Assembly: GCA_902791215.1 (NCBI GenBank)
Contig: CADAUZ010000026.1
Location: 62,001 to 126,000, forward strand
Direction: 5' to 3'
Source: Oscillospiraceae bacterium
Lineage (GTDB): Bacteria; Bacillota; Clostridia; Oscillospirales; Oscillospiraceae
Length of the DNA stretch: 64,000 nucleotides
In this document: piece after piece, positions 40,221 to 50,074 of the stretch
Layout of the letters: each line of letters starts with the position of its first letter
Position numbering within the stretch: position 1 is the first letter of the stretch
The notes under the pieces: generated by a model
What the model was told of the DNA's origin: nothing
What the model saw: only the letters and a program-made list of their open reading frames with translations
The model's database searches: none
Program-made: the position numbers and the translations under genes

Positions 40221-40351
40221 GTTATAATAAAGTGTCTGATTTTATACACAGTCGGTTGTGTGCCAGGTCCGGTTCCCCTGCCCCGGCTCTTGTGCACGGA
40301 ATCGGCAGAAAGAAAAGAGAGAGATAAATCTATTAATAGGGGGCGGTCACT
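40221..40351 (+). promoter_or_regulatory. Leader of the ABC ATPase operon
   Basis: TATAAT at 40221-40226 (no clear -35) begins a leader of about 120 bases with a GTGC...GCAC hairpin around CCGG/CCGG (about 40259-40301). It matches no riboswitch that I can recognise. Confidence 0.4.
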
Positions 40352-41893
40352 TTGGCAAAACAGTATGTGGACATGAACACGCCCGTCATTGAAATGCGCA
40401 ACATTGTCAAGCGCTTTGGCGATTTTGTCGCCAATGACGGCATCAACCTCACCGTCCACAAAGGCGAGATCCACGCGATCCTGGGCGAGAACGGCGCAGG
40501 CAAATCGACACTGATGAACCAGCTCTACGGCCTGCTCAAGCCCACCTCCGGCGACATTCTGGTCAACGGCAAAAAGATTGAGATGAACAATCCCCGTGAC
40601 GCCATCGACGCAGGCATCGGCATGGTGCACCAGCACTTTATGCTGGTCCAGCCCTTCACGGTGACGGAAAACATCGTCCTCGGCACCGAGCCGACGAAGG
40701 GCGTCAAGCTCGACATGGCCACCGCGCGCAAGAACGTGGTGGAGATTTCCGAGCGCTACGGTCTGTCCATCGACCCCGACGCGAAGATCGAGGATATCTC
40801 CGTCGGCATGCAGCAGCGCGTCGAAATTCTGAAAGCGCTCTACCGCGGCGCGGACATTCTGATCCTGGACGAGCCGACCTCCTCTCTCACCCCGCAGGAG
40901 ATTACAGAGCTCATCGCCATCATGCACAACCTCGTCAAGGACGGCAAGAGCATTATCATCATCACCCACAAGCTCAAGGAGATCAAGGAGTCGGCGGACT
41001 TCTGCACCATCATCCGCATGGGCAAGTACATCGACACCGTGGATGTGGACAAGGTGGACGAGAACGACCTGGCCTCCATGATGGTGGGCCGCAAGGTCAC
41101 CTTCAAGGTCGACAAGCCCGAGCAGAAGCCGGGCGAGGTCGTGCTCGACGTGAAGGATCTGCATTGCCTGGACTACCGCGGCATCGAGATCGTCAAGGGT
41201 CTCAATCTCCAGGTGCGGCGCGGCGAGATCGTAGGCATCGCCGGCATCGACGGCAACGGCCAGACCGAGCTTGTCGAAGTCATCACAGGTCTTCGCAAGG
41301 GAACGAAGGGCCAGGTGCTGGTAAACGGCACGGACGTATTCAACAAGCCCCCCGCCTTCGGTTTTCAGCACGGTGTGTCCTCCATCCCCGCCGACCGGCA
41401 GAAGCACGGTCTGGTGCTGGACTTCTCCATCGAGGATAACCTCATCCTGCAGAACTATGAAAAAGATCCCTTCGCTAAAAAGAGGGTTCTGAAACGCGAT
41501 TCCATCTTTGCCCACGCAAGCGAGTCCATCGAGAAGTATGACATCCGCCCCTCCGGCAGCGAGAAGCGTCCGGCGGGCACCCTCTCCGGCGGCAACCAGC
41601 AGAAGGTCATTATCGCCCGCGAGGTGCAGAACGACAAGGATCTGCTTATCGCCGTCAACCCCACCCGCGGTCTGGATGTGGGCGCGATCGAGTATGTACA
41701 CAAGTACATCGTCGACCAGCGCAACAAGGGCAAGGCCGTGCTCCTGGTGAGCTTTGAGCTGGATGAGATCATGAGTCTTTCGGATATCATCGACGTCATC
41801 TTCGACGGCCAGATCGTCGCCTCCATCCCCGGCAAGGAGGCCAACGAGAACGATCTCGGCCTGATGATGGCAGGAGGAGGGAAAAAGAAATGA
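40352..41893 (+). CDS. BMP-type nucleoside ABC transporter, double ATPase subunit
   Basis: A 513-residue cytoplasmic ATPase with two ABC domains, as in RbsA/NupO-type importers. The first has Walker A GENGAGKST, signature ISVGMQQR and Walker B LILDEPTS. The second has a degenerate Walker A (GIDGNGQTE), signature LSGGNQQK and NPTRGLD, usual for this class. The start appears to be TTG at 40352 behind AGGGGG. It overlaps the permease gene start (ATGA) and powers uptake of the ligand bound by the 39116 product. Confidence 0.93.
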   Translation: MAKQYVDMNTPVIEMRNIVKRFGDFVANDGINLTVHKGEIHAILGENGAGKSTLMNQLYGLLKPTSGDILVNGKKIEMNNPRDAIDAGIGMVHQHFMLVQPFTVTENIVLGTEPTKGVKLDMATARKNVVEISERYGLSIDPDAKIEDISVGMQQRVEILKALYRGADILILDEPTSSLTPQEITELIAIMHNLVKDGKSIIIITHKLKEIKESADFCTIIRMGKYIDTVDVDKVDENDLASMMVGRKVTFKVDKPEQKPGEVVLDVKDLHCLDYRGIEIVKGLNLQVRRGEIVGIAGIDGNGQTELVEVITGLRKGTKGQVLVNGTDVFNKPPAFGFQHGVSSIPADRQKHGLVLDFSIEDNLILQNYEKDPFAKKRVLKRDSIFAHASESIEKYDIRPSGSEKRPAGTLSGGNQQKVIIAREVQNDKDLLIAVNPTRGLDVGAIEYVHKYIVDQRNKGKAVLLVSFELDEIMSLSDIIDVIFDGQIVASIPGKEANENDLGLMMAGGGKKK

Positions 41894-43002
41894 CGAAGAA
41901 AAAAGGCTTTCTCGATGTGATTTCAGAAAACCGTTTTATCCACATCCTGCTTTCCATTCTGCTGGGCTTCCTTGTCGGTGCGGTGTTCCTTGTGATCATG
42001 AATCTTTCCGTGAGCGCCGCATACGGAAGGCTCATCAACAGCGTGACCAGTCTCAAGGGCTTTTCCTATGTGGTGGTCTACGCGGTGCCCTATATCGTGG
42101 CCGGCCTCTCGGTGGCCTTCTCCTTTAAGACAGGTGTATTCAACATCGGCGCCGAGGGTCAGTTTGTGGTCGGCTCCATGGCGGCGGTCGTGACCAGCAT
42201 CTTCGGCGCGTCCCTCCCCAAGCCCCTGCTCATCCCTCTGTGCTTCCTCGCCGCGATGGCGGCGGGCGCGATCTGGGGCATCATCGTGGGCGTTCTCAAG
42301 ACCAAATGGGGCATCAACGAAGTGCTGTCCATGATCATGTTCAACTGGATCGCCTTCTATCTCTCCAACTTCATCGCGGGCATCCCCGCCATCAAGAACG
42401 AGGGGACGGCCGAGGCAACCAAGAACATCGCTGACAACGCAAGCCTCCTCTTCTCTAAGGACTTTATCAAGAGCGCCGGGCTCGCCCCGACGGCGAACTG
42501 GGGCTTTATCGCCGCCATCGTGGCGACCGTGCTGATCTGGTTCATCATCGAGAAAACCACCCTCGGCTATGAGCTCAAGGCGGTCGGCTCCAACAAGTTT
42601 GCGGCCGAGTACGGCGGCATCAGCGTCAACCGCTCCATCCTCACCGCCCTCGCCATCTCCGGCGCGCTGGCCGGACTTGCGGGCGCCCTGCAGGTCATGG
42701 GCATGGGCAAGCGCATCTCCATCTTCACCAGCCAGGAGGGCTTCGGCTTTGCGGGCATCGTGGTGGCCCTGATTGGCTGCTCCAACCCCTTCGGCGTGCT
42801 GGTGGCCGGTCTCTTCTACGGCGCACTGATGTACGGCGGCAGCAAGCTGAACCTGGAGGGCGTGCCCACCCAGCTCATCAACGTCATCGTCGGCACGGTC
42901 GTCTTCTTCATCGCCATCTCCGTGATCTTTGAAAACCTCAAGCGCCTTAAGGGCAGGGCCGCCGTCAAAAAAGCGGTAGCGGAAAAGGAGGGTAAGAAAT
43001 GA
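41890..43002 (+). CDS. BMP-type nucleoside ABC transporter, permease 1
   Basis: A 370-residue permease of the branched-chain amino acid/ribose (BPD_transp_2) type, with about ten hydrophobic segments. It has FNIGAEGQFVVG and GANKFAAEYGGI-like (GSNKFAAEYGGISVNR) blocks, and FGFAGIVVALIG, typical of the NupP/YufP group. It overlaps both neighbours (ATGA), so the ATPase and both permeases are tightly coupled. Confidence 0.92.
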   Translation: MTKKKGFLDVISENRFIHILLSILLGFLVGAVFLVIMNLSVSAAYGRLINSVTSLKGFSYVVVYAVPYIVAGLSVAFSFKTGVFNIGAEGQFVVGSMAAVVTSIFGASLPKPLLIPLCFLAAMAAGAIWGIIVGVLKTKWGINEVLSMIMFNWIAFYLSNFIAGIPAIKNEGTAEATKNIADNASLLFSKDFIKSAGLAPTANWGFIAAIVATVLIWFIIEKTTLGYELKAVGSNKFAAEYGGISVNRSILTALAISGALAGLAGALQVMGMGKRISIFTSQEGFGFAGIVVALIGCSNPFGVLVAGLFYGALMYGGSKLNLEGVPTQLINVIVGTVVFFIAISVIFENLKRLKGRAAVKKAVAEKEGKK

Positions 43003-43943
43003 CAAACTTTGTGAACAGCTTAGGCATCATCCTCTTTGCCACCCTGGTCTACGCGACCCCGCTCCTCTATGGCGCGCTCGGCTCCTGCTTCTCTGAGGTC
43101 TCGGGCGTGGTCAACATCGGCATTGAGGGTATGATGACCGCCGGCGCCTTTACCGGCACCGTCATCGCCTATTTTACCGGCAGCCCCTGGATCGGTTTTC
43201 TCTGCGGCGGTCTCGCGGGCGCGTTCTTCGGGATGCTGCACGCTTTCGCCACGGTCAGCCTCGGCGCTGACCAGACCATCGCCGGCACGGCCATCAACAT
43301 GCTCGGCCCCGGCATCGTCATTATGATTGCGAAGGTGCTCTTCAATTCCACCGACACGATCCCCCTCTCCGCCAGCCAGAAGATGCCCAAGCTCTTCGCC
43401 GGCACCTTCGATACCTCCACAGTGTTCGGGCGCTTCATGGACAACGTCTTCGCCACCTACGTCTCCACCTATCTGGTGTTCGTGGCGGTGATCATCGTCT
43501 GGTTCATCTTCTACAAGACCCGCTTCGGCCTGCGGCTTCGCGCCTGCGGCGAGCATCCCCAGGCCTGTGAGACCCTGGGCATCAACGTCATCGCCATGCG
43601 CTTTGCCTGCGTGTGCATCTCCGGTTTCCTGTCCGGTCTCGGCGGCGCGTGCGTGACCATGGCCCTGTCCACGCAGTTCCGCCCCATCTCCATCGTGGGC
43701 CAGGGCTTCATCGCCATCGCGGCGGTCATCTTCGGCAAGTTCCGCCCCCAGGGCGCGCTGCTGGGCTGCCTGCTGTTCGGCTTCTGCTCCGGCCTCAAGG
43801 TGGTGCTGGGCGGCTCGTCCGGCGTGAACATGCACCTCATTTCCATGATCCCTTATGTGGTCACGGTCATCGTGCTGGTGCTGTTCGTGGGCAAGTCCCG
43901 CGTCCCCGCCGCCAACGGCAAGCCCTATATCAAGGCGAAGTAA
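42999..43943 (+). CDS. BMP-type nucleoside ABC transporter, permease 2
   Basis: A 314-residue second permease of the same class (NupQ/YufQ-like): SGVVNIGIEGMM at the N-terminus, TRFGLRLRACGEHPQACETLGI in the coupling region (written in part), GFIAIAAVIFGKF, and about nine hydrophobic segments. It completes a four-gene nucleoside importer. psuG follows after a repeat, which suggests that pseudouridine or another nucleoside is the cargo. Confidence 0.92.
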   Translation: MTNFVNSLGIILFATLVYATPLLYGALGSCFSEVSGVVNIGIEGMMTAGAFTGTVIAYFTGSPWIGFLCGGLAGAFFGMLHAFATVSLGADQTIAGTAINMLGPGIVIMIAKVLFNSTDTIPLSASQKMPKLFAGTFDTSTVFGRFMDNVFATYVSTYLVFVAVIIVWFIFYKTRFGLRLRACGEHPQACETLGINVIAMRFACVCISGFLSGLGGACVTMALSTQFRPISIVGQGFIAIAAVIFGKFRPQGALLGCLLFGFCSGLKVVLGGSSGVNMHLISMIPYVVTVIVLVLFVGKSRVPAANGKPYIKAK

Positions 43944-43952
43944 TCCTCATCC

Positions 43953-44021
43953 TGTCATCCTGAGCGCCAGCGAAGGATCTTCCATAAAGATTCTTCGTCG
44001 CTTTGCTCCTCAGAATGACAT
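43953..44021. repeat. Palindromic repeat family 3, copy 3
   Basis: TGTCATCCTGAGCGCCAGCG...CTCAGAATGACAT, directly after the second permease gene and before a terminator. Confidence 0.8.
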
Positions 44022-44024
44022 GTG

Positions 44025-44062
44025 AAAGAGGCTGTGAAATAGTTTCTTCACAGCCTCTTTCC
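44025..44062 (+). terminator. Long hairpin after the ABC importer operon
   Basis: GAAAGAGGCTGTGAA pairs perfectly (15 bp) with TTCACAGCCTCTTTC, loop of 8; no strong T-run beyond the stem. Confidence 0.7.
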
Positions 44063-44092
44063 CGTCAAATCATTATTATTCAGGAGTAAACT

Positions 44093-45004
44093 ATGAATCA
44101 GTATCTTGACATTTCCCCCGAAGTAAAGGAAGCGCTCGACGCGGGCAAGCCCGTCGTCGCGCTGGAGAGCACCATCATCTCCCACGGCATGCCTTACCCC
44201 AAGAATGTGGAGACCGCGCTTTTAGTCGAGCAGACCATACGCGATAACGGCGCGACTCCCGCCACCATCGCCGTCATCGGCGGCAGGCTCAAGGCGGGCC
44301 TTACGCATGAGGAGATCGAATACCTCGGCAAGACCGGGCGAAAAGTCGCCAAGGCCAGCCGCCGAGATCTGCCCGCGCTGGTCGCCAGAAAGGCCGACGG
44401 CGCCACCACCGTCACCACCACCATGATCATCGCCCACATGGCGGGCATTAAAATCTTCGCCACCGGCGGCATCGGCGGCGTACACCGCGGCGCGGAAACG
44501 ACCATGGACATCTCCGCCGACCTTGAGGAGCTTGCCCAGACTCCCGTCATGGTGGTCTGCGCGGGCGCCAAGTCCATCCTCGATCTCGGCCTTACGCTCG
44601 AGTACCTCGAGACCAAGGGCGTGCCCGTGATCGGCTACGGCACGGACGAGCTGCCCGCCTTCTACACCCGCAAATCCGGCTTCGGGGTCGACTACCGCGT
44701 GGACTCCCCCGAGGAGCTGGCCGCCATGTTCCGCGCCCAGCGCGGCCTCGGCTACAAGGGCGGCATGCTCGTCACCAATCCCGTCCCCGAGGAATACGCC
44801 ATGGACAAGGCTACCATCGACGCCGCCATCGAGCAGGCGCTTTCTGAAGCCAAGGCCCAGGGCATCCATGGCAAGGAGACCACCCCCTTCCTGCTTGCCA
44901 AGGTCGTGGAGCTCACCGGCGGGGACAGCCTCGAGTCCAACATCAAGCTGGTGCTCAACAACGCCAAGGTAGCAGCGCAGACGGCAAAGCTGCTGGGAGA
45001 ATAA
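44093..45004 (+). CDS. psuG: Pseudouridine-5'-phosphate glycosidase
   Basis: A 303-residue enzyme that splits pseudouridine 5'-phosphate into uracil and ribose 5-phosphate. Family motifs are [43 protein letters not shown] and [20 protein letters not shown], with the catalytic Lys in the [13 protein letters not shown] regions. GGAG precedes the ATG. It lies downstream of a nucleoside importer, consistent with pseudouridine salvage, but the pseudouridine kinase gene (psuK) that usually accompanies it is not next to it. Confidence 0.94.
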   Translation: MNQYLDISPEVKEALDAGKPVVALESTIISHGMPYPKNVETALLVEQTIRDNGATPATIAVIGGRLKAGLTHEEIEYLGKTGRKVAKASRRDLPALVARKADGATTVTTTMIIAHMAGIKIFATGGIGGVHRGAETTMDISADLEELAQTPVMVVCAGAKSILDLGLTLEYLETKGVPVIGYGTDELPAFYTRKSGFGVDYRVDSPEELAAMFRAQRGLGYKGGMLVTNPVPEEYAMDKATIDAAIEQALSEAKAQGIHGKETTPFLLAKVVELTGGDSLESNIKLVLNNAKVAAQTAKLLGE

Positions 45005-45014
45005 GCTTATAGAC

Positions 45015-45151
45015 CTTGGCTCCCCCTCTGGGGGAGCTGTCAGCGCCGTGAGCGGCGATGACTGAGAGGGCTTTCGGACATGGTACAATGATGGAGACCC
45101 TCTCCGCCCCAGTGTGCGCACTGGGGCACCTCCCCCAGAGGGGGAGGCAAG
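45015..45151. repeat. Palindromic repeat family 1, canonical copy
   Basis: Starts 11 bases after the psuG stop: CTTGGCTCCCCCTCTGGGGG...GACTGAGAGGG, spacer, CCCTCTCCGCCCC...GGGGGAGGCAAG. It separates psuG from the glycan cluster. Confidence 0.85.
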
Positions 45152-45172
45152 AAAACTATTCTGGAGCTTGCT

Positions 45173-47206
45173 ATGGAAAACAATGTCCTTGTCTCGATCT
45201 GCTGTCTGGCCTACAACCATGAAAAATACCTCCGCGATACGCTGGAGGGCTTTCTCATGCAGAAGGTGGACTTCCCCATCGAGATCCTCATCAACGACGA
45301 CGCCTCCACCGATCACACGGCGGAGATCATGCGCGAATATGAAGCGAAGTACCCCGGGCTGATCCGCGCCTTTTACCAGCCGGTGAACCTCTATTCCCAG
45401 GGCAAGGACCTGTGCCTGGAGGTACTCTATCCCCAGGCGCGAGGCAAGTACATCGCCCTGTGCGAGGGAGACGACTACTGGACGCATCCAAACAAGCTCC
45501 AGCGCCAGGTGGACTTTCTGGAGGCGCACCCGGAGTACTCCGCCTGCGTGCACGACACCATGCTGCACTACTGCGGCGGCGACGGGAAGAAGGACAGGCC
45601 GCTCTTGAACCACGCCGCCGACTGCGACGTGCGCTTTGAGGATTTGTGCAACGGCATGTCCTATTCCTTCCACACAAGCTCCGTCGTGGCGAAAAAGTCC
45701 ATCATCGCAAACCCGCAGGACTTTTTCTATGTGGGCCTGCGCTACGGCTTCGGCGACCACCCGGACGGGCTGTGGCTGTACGTCAACGGCCCCATCCGCT
45801 GCCTCAAGGAGTGCATGTCGGTCTACCGCATCCACTCGGGCAGCGCCTCCTGGAGCGCGGCGGTGGACGGCGAATATGACAAGCTCCGGGAGTTCATCAT
45901 CGGCAAGCTCGAGCTGCTGCGCGCCTTCCGGCCTTACGCCCCGAAGGATAAGCTCGACGTGGTGGACAGGGCGATCCTCGAAAAGGAATTTGAGCTCATG
46001 TACATCGAGGGCCGGGACGCCGACCAGCGCAAGCCGCCCTATGATGAAATCCTGGCGGCAAAGTCCCTCACCTACCGCGCCAAAAACGAGCTCAAGACCC
46101 TCTTCCCCGCCATTCAGCGGCGCTACCGCGAAAAGCGCGGCTACACCACCGCGAGATTCGGCGAGCTGCCCATGCAGCCGCTCTCTCTTGAAAACTTGCA
46201 GAAGCTGACTTATGATGACTATCCCGGCACCACCGTCTCGGACGAGTGCCTGGTGTCGGTCTTCTGCACCGCCTACAATCATGAGGCCTTTCTGCGCGAC
46301 GCGCTGGACGGCTTTGTCAACCAGCGCACCCGCTTTCGCTACGAGGTGCTGGTAAACGACGATGTCTCCACCGACTCCACCCGCGACATCATCCGTGAGT
46401 ACGCCGAAAAGTACCCGGACATTATCCGCCCCTTCTATCAGGAAAAGAACCTCTATTCCCAGAAGATCGACGTCTACCGCACGGTCTTCTTCCCCAACGC
46501 CCGCGGCAAGTACGTCGCCTACTGCGAGGGGGACGACTACTGGACCGACCCCACGAAGCTCCAGCGCCAGGTGGACTGGCTGGAGACGCACCCGGAGTGC
46601 TCCGCGTGCGTGCACAACACGGTCCTGAAATATTGCGGCGACGGTCATATCGAACCGCTGCTGGACCGCTACGAGGGCAGCGTGGACTTCTCCAACATTG
46701 TCCCCGGCATGCCCGGGGCCTATCACACGAGCTCTCTGGTAGCCAGAAAGGACATTCTCGACCAGGCCACGGACTTTTACGAGGTCGCCTGCAAGTACGA
46801 TTTCGGCGACTACCCCGAGGCGCTGTGGCTGCGTCTCAACGGCACGATCCACTTCCTGGACCGCTTCATGTCCGTCTACCGCATCAATTCAAACGCGAGC
46901 GCCTGGAGCACCGGCGTGGACGGGCAGTACGACAAGCTGCGGCTTTTCATCACCGGCAGGATCGAGATGCTGCGCGCCTTCCGGCCCCACGCGCCCCAGG
47001 AGGTGCGGGAGCTTGTCGACCGCACGATCCGCGACTACGAGTTTGAGCTCATGTATATCGAGGGCCGGGACCGCGAACAGCGCAGGGCCCCTTACGACAA
47101 GCTGCTCCGGGCCAAGCCCTTTGACTATCAGTTCAAGAATTTCGTCAAATGCACGCTGCCCGGCATCCAGCGCCTGCACCGCAAAAAGCGCGGGTATGAA
47201 AATTAG
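45173..47206 (+). CDS. Tandem two-domain family 2 glycosyltransferase
   Basis: A 677-residue protein made of two similar GT2 units (about 1-325 and 345-677). Each has the same series of motifs: LVSICCLAYNHE / LVSVFCTAYNHE, NDDASTDHT / NDDVSTDST (the DxD-like donor site), CEGDDYWTHP / CEGDDYWTDP, HPEYSACVH / HPECSACVH, and FELMYIEGRD at the end of both. It lies in the cytoplasm with no membrane segment. The two units probably add two sugars in turn, like two-headed polymerases. It opens the glycan cluster. Confidence 0.88.
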   Translation: MENNVLVSICCLAYNHEKYLRDTLEGFLMQKVDFPIEILINDDASTDHTAEIMREYEAKYPGLIRAFYQPVNLYSQGKDLCLEVLYPQARGKYIALCEGDDYWTHPNKLQRQVDFLEAHPEYSACVHDTMLHYCGGDGKKDRPLLNHAADCDVRFEDLCNGMSYSFHTSSVVAKKSIIANPQDFFYVGLRYGFGDHPDGLWLYVNGPIRCLKECMSVYRIHSGSASWSAAVDGEYDKLREFIIGKLELLRAFRPYAPKDKLDVVDRAILEKEFELMYIEGRDADQRKPPYDEILAAKSLTYRAKNELKTLFPAIQRRYREKRGYTTARFGELPMQPLSLENLQKLTYDDYPGTTVSDECLVSVFCTAYNHEAFLRDALDGFVNQRTRFRYEVLVNDDVSTDSTRDIIREYAEKYPDIIRPFYQEKNLYSQKIDVYRTVFFPNARGKYVAYCEGDDYWTDPTKLQRQVDWLETHPECSACVHNTVLKYCGDGHIEPLLDRYEGSVDFSNIVPGMPGAYHTSSLVARKDILDQATDFYEVACKYDFGDYPEALWLRLNGTIHFLDRFMSVYRINSNASAWSTGVDGQYDKLRLFITGRIEMLRAFRPHAPQEVRELVDRTIRDYEFELMYIEGRDREQRRAPYDKLLRAKPFDYQFKNFVKCTLPGIQRLHRKKRGYEN

Positions 47207-47220
47207 TGTAAAACCGCTCC

Positions 47221-47330
47221 TGTAGGGGCGCTTCATGAAGCGCCCGGCAGCACGCCCAATACCCTGCAAATACGGGCGAACGCGGAAAACCATTTTCCCT
47301 CCGACGGGCCGTTCGTGAACGGCCCCTACA
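47221..47330. repeat. Palindromic repeat family 2-related element
   Basis: TGTAGGGGC and GCCCCTACA ends (47221-47229, 47322-47330) with inner GCGCTTCATGAAGCGC and GGGCCGTTCGTGAACGGCCC hairpins. Only the ends match the copies at 18318 and 52027. Confidence 0.75.
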
Positions 47331-47390
47331 ATGATAACCTGAAGCAGCCCGACCTCTATTATCTTAGCAAATTGGGGAGACCTCTCTCTT

Positions 47391-48845
47391 ATGGATAAAA
47401 AGCAATCCGTCATTACCAATTTCATATGGCGGCTCATGGAGCGCGGCGGCACCTATGTGGTAAACTTCGCGGTGTCCGTGGTGCTGGCGCGGCTGCTGGC
47501 GCCGGAGCTCTACGGCAGCATCGCCCTGGTCACGGCCATCACCTCCATTTTGCAGGTGTTCGTGGACAGCGGCATGGCAAACTCCCTCATCCAGAAAAAG
47601 GACACGGACGATCTGGACTATTCCTCCGTCTTCTATTTTAACCTTGTGTTCTGTCTGGTGCTGTACCTGGGCCTGTTTCTCGCGGCCCCGCTCATCGGGC
47701 GCATTTATAAAGACATGTCGCTGGTGCCCGTGGTGCGGGTGCTGGGGCTTACAATCGTGGTATCCGGCGTCAAGAACGTGCAGCAGGCGTATGTGGCCAA
47801 GACCATGCAGTTTCGCCGCTTCTTCTTCGCCACCCTCGGCGGGACGCTCTTTTCCGCCGTGGTGGGCATTACGCTCGCCTACCTCGGCTACGGCGTGTGG
47901 GCGCTGGTGTTCCAGCAGCTTGTAAACGTCACGGTCAACACCGCCATCCTCTGGCTCACGGTGGGCTGGCGGCCCAAGCCCATCTTCTCCTGGCAGAGAC
48001 TCGGCGGGCTCATCTCCTACGGCTGGAAGCTGCTGATTTCCCAGCTTCTGGACACGGCCTATTTAAAGCTCTACCAGTTCATCATCGGCCTGCGCTACTC
48101 CACCGCCGATCTCGCCTACTACAACCGGGCCGAGCAGTTTCCGAACCTCATCATGGAAAACGTGAACGCGTCCCTTGACAGCGTGCTGCTGCCGGTCCTT
48201 TCGAGCGAACAGGACGACATTGAGCGCGTGCGGGAGATGACGCGCCGGGCCATCCTGGTGAGCACCTATGTGCTGATGCCGCTGATGGCGGGACTCGCCG
48301 TGTGCGCAGAGCCTCTGGTGCGGCTGCTGCTGACGGAAAAGTGGATGCCGTCGGTGCCCTATATGCAGCTGTTTTGCCTGTACTACGCCTTCTGGCCCCT
48401 GCACACGGCAAACCTCAACGCCATCAAGGCCACCGGGCACAGCGGCATCTTCCTGTACCTCGAGATCATCAAGAAGGTGCTGGAGACCGCCGTGCTGCTC
48501 GTCACGATGCGCTACGGCGTCATGGCGATCATGCTGGGGCTTTTGTTCAACGGCTTTGCGTCCGTCATTATCAACGCCTGGCCCAACGGAAAGCTCCTGC
48601 ATTATACGATCCCCCAGCAGCTCCGGGACGCCGCCCCGGCGATGCTTTTGTCGCTCGCGATGGGCGCGCTTATCCTGCCCGTGACCTGGACGGGACTTCC
48701 GGATCTTGTGAAGCTTCTCATCATGGTGCCGGCAGGCGCGGCCCTGTATGTGGGCGGCTCGATCCTCTTCAAGGTGGACAGCTTCCGCTATATCTGGGAG
48801 ATCGTACAGAAAATACTGCGTCGCGGAAAGGAAGAAACCGCATGA
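47391..48845 (+). CDS. Oligosaccharide flippase (Wzx/MOP superfamily)
   Basis: A 484-residue membrane protein with about fourteen hydrophobic segments and the polysaccharide-synthase opening FIWRLMERGGTYVVNFAVSV...LARLLAPELYGSIAL (cited in part). This family flips lipid-linked glycans to the outer face. The stop overlaps the next start (ATGA), tying it to the ATP-grasp gene. Together with the GT2 protein it forms the build-and-export part of the cluster. Confidence 0.9.
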   Translation: MDKKQSVITNFIWRLMERGGTYVVNFAVSVVLARLLAPELYGSIALVTAITSILQVFVDSGMANSLIQKKDTDDLDYSSVFYFNLVFCLVLYLGLFLAAPLIGRIYKDMSLVPVVRVLGLTIVVSGVKNVQQAYVAKTMQFRRFFFATLGGTLFSAVVGITLAYLGYGVWALVFQQLVNVTVNTAILWLTVGWRPKPIFSWQRLGGLISYGWKLLISQLLDTAYLKLYQFIIGLRYSTADLAYYNRAEQFPNLIMENVNASLDSVLLPVLSSEQDDIERVREMTRRAILVSTYVLMPLMAGLAVCAEPLVRLLLTEKWMPSVPYMQLFCLYYAFWPLHTANLNAIKATGHSGIFLYLEIIKKVLETAVLLVTMRYGVMAIMLGLLFNGFASVIINAWPNGKLLHYTIPQQLRDAAPAMLLSLAMGALILPVTWTGLPDLVKLLIMVPAGAALYVGGSILFKVDSFRYIWEIVQKILRRGKEETA

Positions 48846-50044
48846 ATCAGAAAAAACTGCTGCTGCTCGGCGGGGCGCACTATCTGCGCCCGGTGATCCG
48901 GGAGGCCCACGCGCTGGGGCTGCATGTCATCACCTGCGACTACCTGCCGGACAACGCCGCCCACAAGCTGAGCGATCAATACCTCAATATCAGCATCCTC
49001 GACAAGGACGCCGTTTTGGATGCGGCGCGGGAGCTTAAGATCGACGGCGTGATGAGCTTTGCCTGCGATCCCGGCGTCGTGACGGCTGCATACGTTGCGG
49101 AGAAGCTGGGCCTGCCCTCCCCCGGCTCCTATGAGGCCACCTGCATTTTGCAGGACAAGGGGCGCTTTCGCGCCTTCCTGCGGGACAACGGCTTCACCGT
49201 CCCCTGGGCCCACAGCTATACCGACAGGCAGGCGGCGCTCGCTGACGCCAAAAACTTCACCTGGCCCTGTATCGTCAAGCCCGTGGACTGCGCGGGCAGC
49301 AAGGGCGTCAGGCGCGTGGACAGCTCCTTTGAGCTCGAAAGCGCCATCGACTATGCCCTCGACTTTTCCCACAGCGGGGCCTTCATCATCGAGCAGTTCA
49401 TCACCCAGCGGGGCTATTCCTCGGACACGGACTGCTTCGTAAAGGACGGGGTCCTCTGCTACTGCTCCTTTGATGAGCAGCGCTTCGACCGCGAGGCCGA
49501 AAACCCCTATACCCCGGCGGCCTACTCCTGGCCGTCCAGCATGCCGCAGGAGATCCAGGCGGAGCTCAGATCCGAGCTGCAGCGGCTCATGACCCTGCTC
49601 GGCATCACGACCGGCGTCTTCAACATTGAGACCCGCCAGGGCACCGACGGCCGGGCCTACATCATGGAGTGCACCCCCCGCGGCGGCGGCAACCGTCTGA
49701 GCGAGGTGCTGGAAATGGCGACGGGCACAAAGCTTGTGCAGAACGCGGTGCGGGCCGCGGTCGGCCTGCCGGTGGACGACATGTCCGACCCCGTCTACAA
49801 GGGTCACTGGGCGGAAATCATTCTGCACAGCAGGCAGGCTGGGGTGTATCAGTCCGTACAGATCGACCCCGCGGTGATGCCCTTTGTGGTGCAGGAGGAT
49901 TACTGGGTCTTGCCCGGCGAGGAGATCGAGCGCTTTTCCGGCGCCAACAAGGCCATCGGCACGCTGGTGCTGAACTTCCCCGACCGTGAGACCCTGGAGA
50001 AGTATATGTCCGATGATTCCTGGTATCAGGTCATTGTCTCATAA
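48842..50044 (+). CDS. ATP-grasp enzyme, first of two
   Basis: A 400-residue ATP-grasp ligase. The N-terminal pre-ATP-grasp part has KLLLLGGAHYLRPVIREA. The ATP-grasp core has CIVKPVDCAGSKGVRRVDS, AFIIEQFITQRGYSSDTDCF and FNIETRQG...YIMECTPRGGGNRLSEVLE, with the metal-binding Glu and Asn residues. Such enzymes form amide or peptide bonds using ATP. In a glycan cluster it may attach an amino acid to a sugar, which is inference. The ATG at 48842 overlaps the flippase stop; longer upstream frames are shadows of that gene. Confidence 0.85.
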   Translation: MNQKKLLLLGGAHYLRPVIREAHALGLHVITCDYLPDNAAHKLSDQYLNISILDKDAVLDAARELKIDGVMSFACDPGVVTAAYVAEKLGLPSPGSYEATCILQDKGRFRAFLRDNGFTVPWAHSYTDRQAALADAKNFTWPCIVKPVDCAGSKGVRRVDSSFELESAIDYALDFSHSGAFIIEQFITQRGYSSDTDCFVKDGVLCYCSFDEQRFDREAENPYTPAAYSWPSSMPQEIQAELRSELQRLMTLLGITTGVFNIETRQGTDGRAYIMECTPRGGGNRLSEVLEMATGTKLVQNAVRAAVGLPVDDMSDPVYKGHWAEIILHSRQAGVYQSVQIDPAVMPFVVQEDYWVLPGEEIERFSGANKAIGTLVLNFPDRETLEKYMSDDSWYQVIVS

Positions 50045-50074
50045 AATGTACAGAGAACGGAGTAACAATCACAC

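Noticed and set aside
40227-40351. Riboswitch in the leader of the nucleoside ABC operon
   Set aside because: A hairpin is present but the conserved cores of purine or other riboswitches known to me are not. An Rfam/Infernal search would decide.
37135-41701. Long minus-strand frames over the dehydratase, BMP and ABC genes
   Set aside because: They mirror strongly coded plus-strand genes and show no recognisable domain or ribosome-binding site.
7456-45151. Family-1 repeats as a CRISPR array
   Set aside because: The copies are single, far apart and each is a palindromic unit; there are no regularly spaced short repeats or cas genes.
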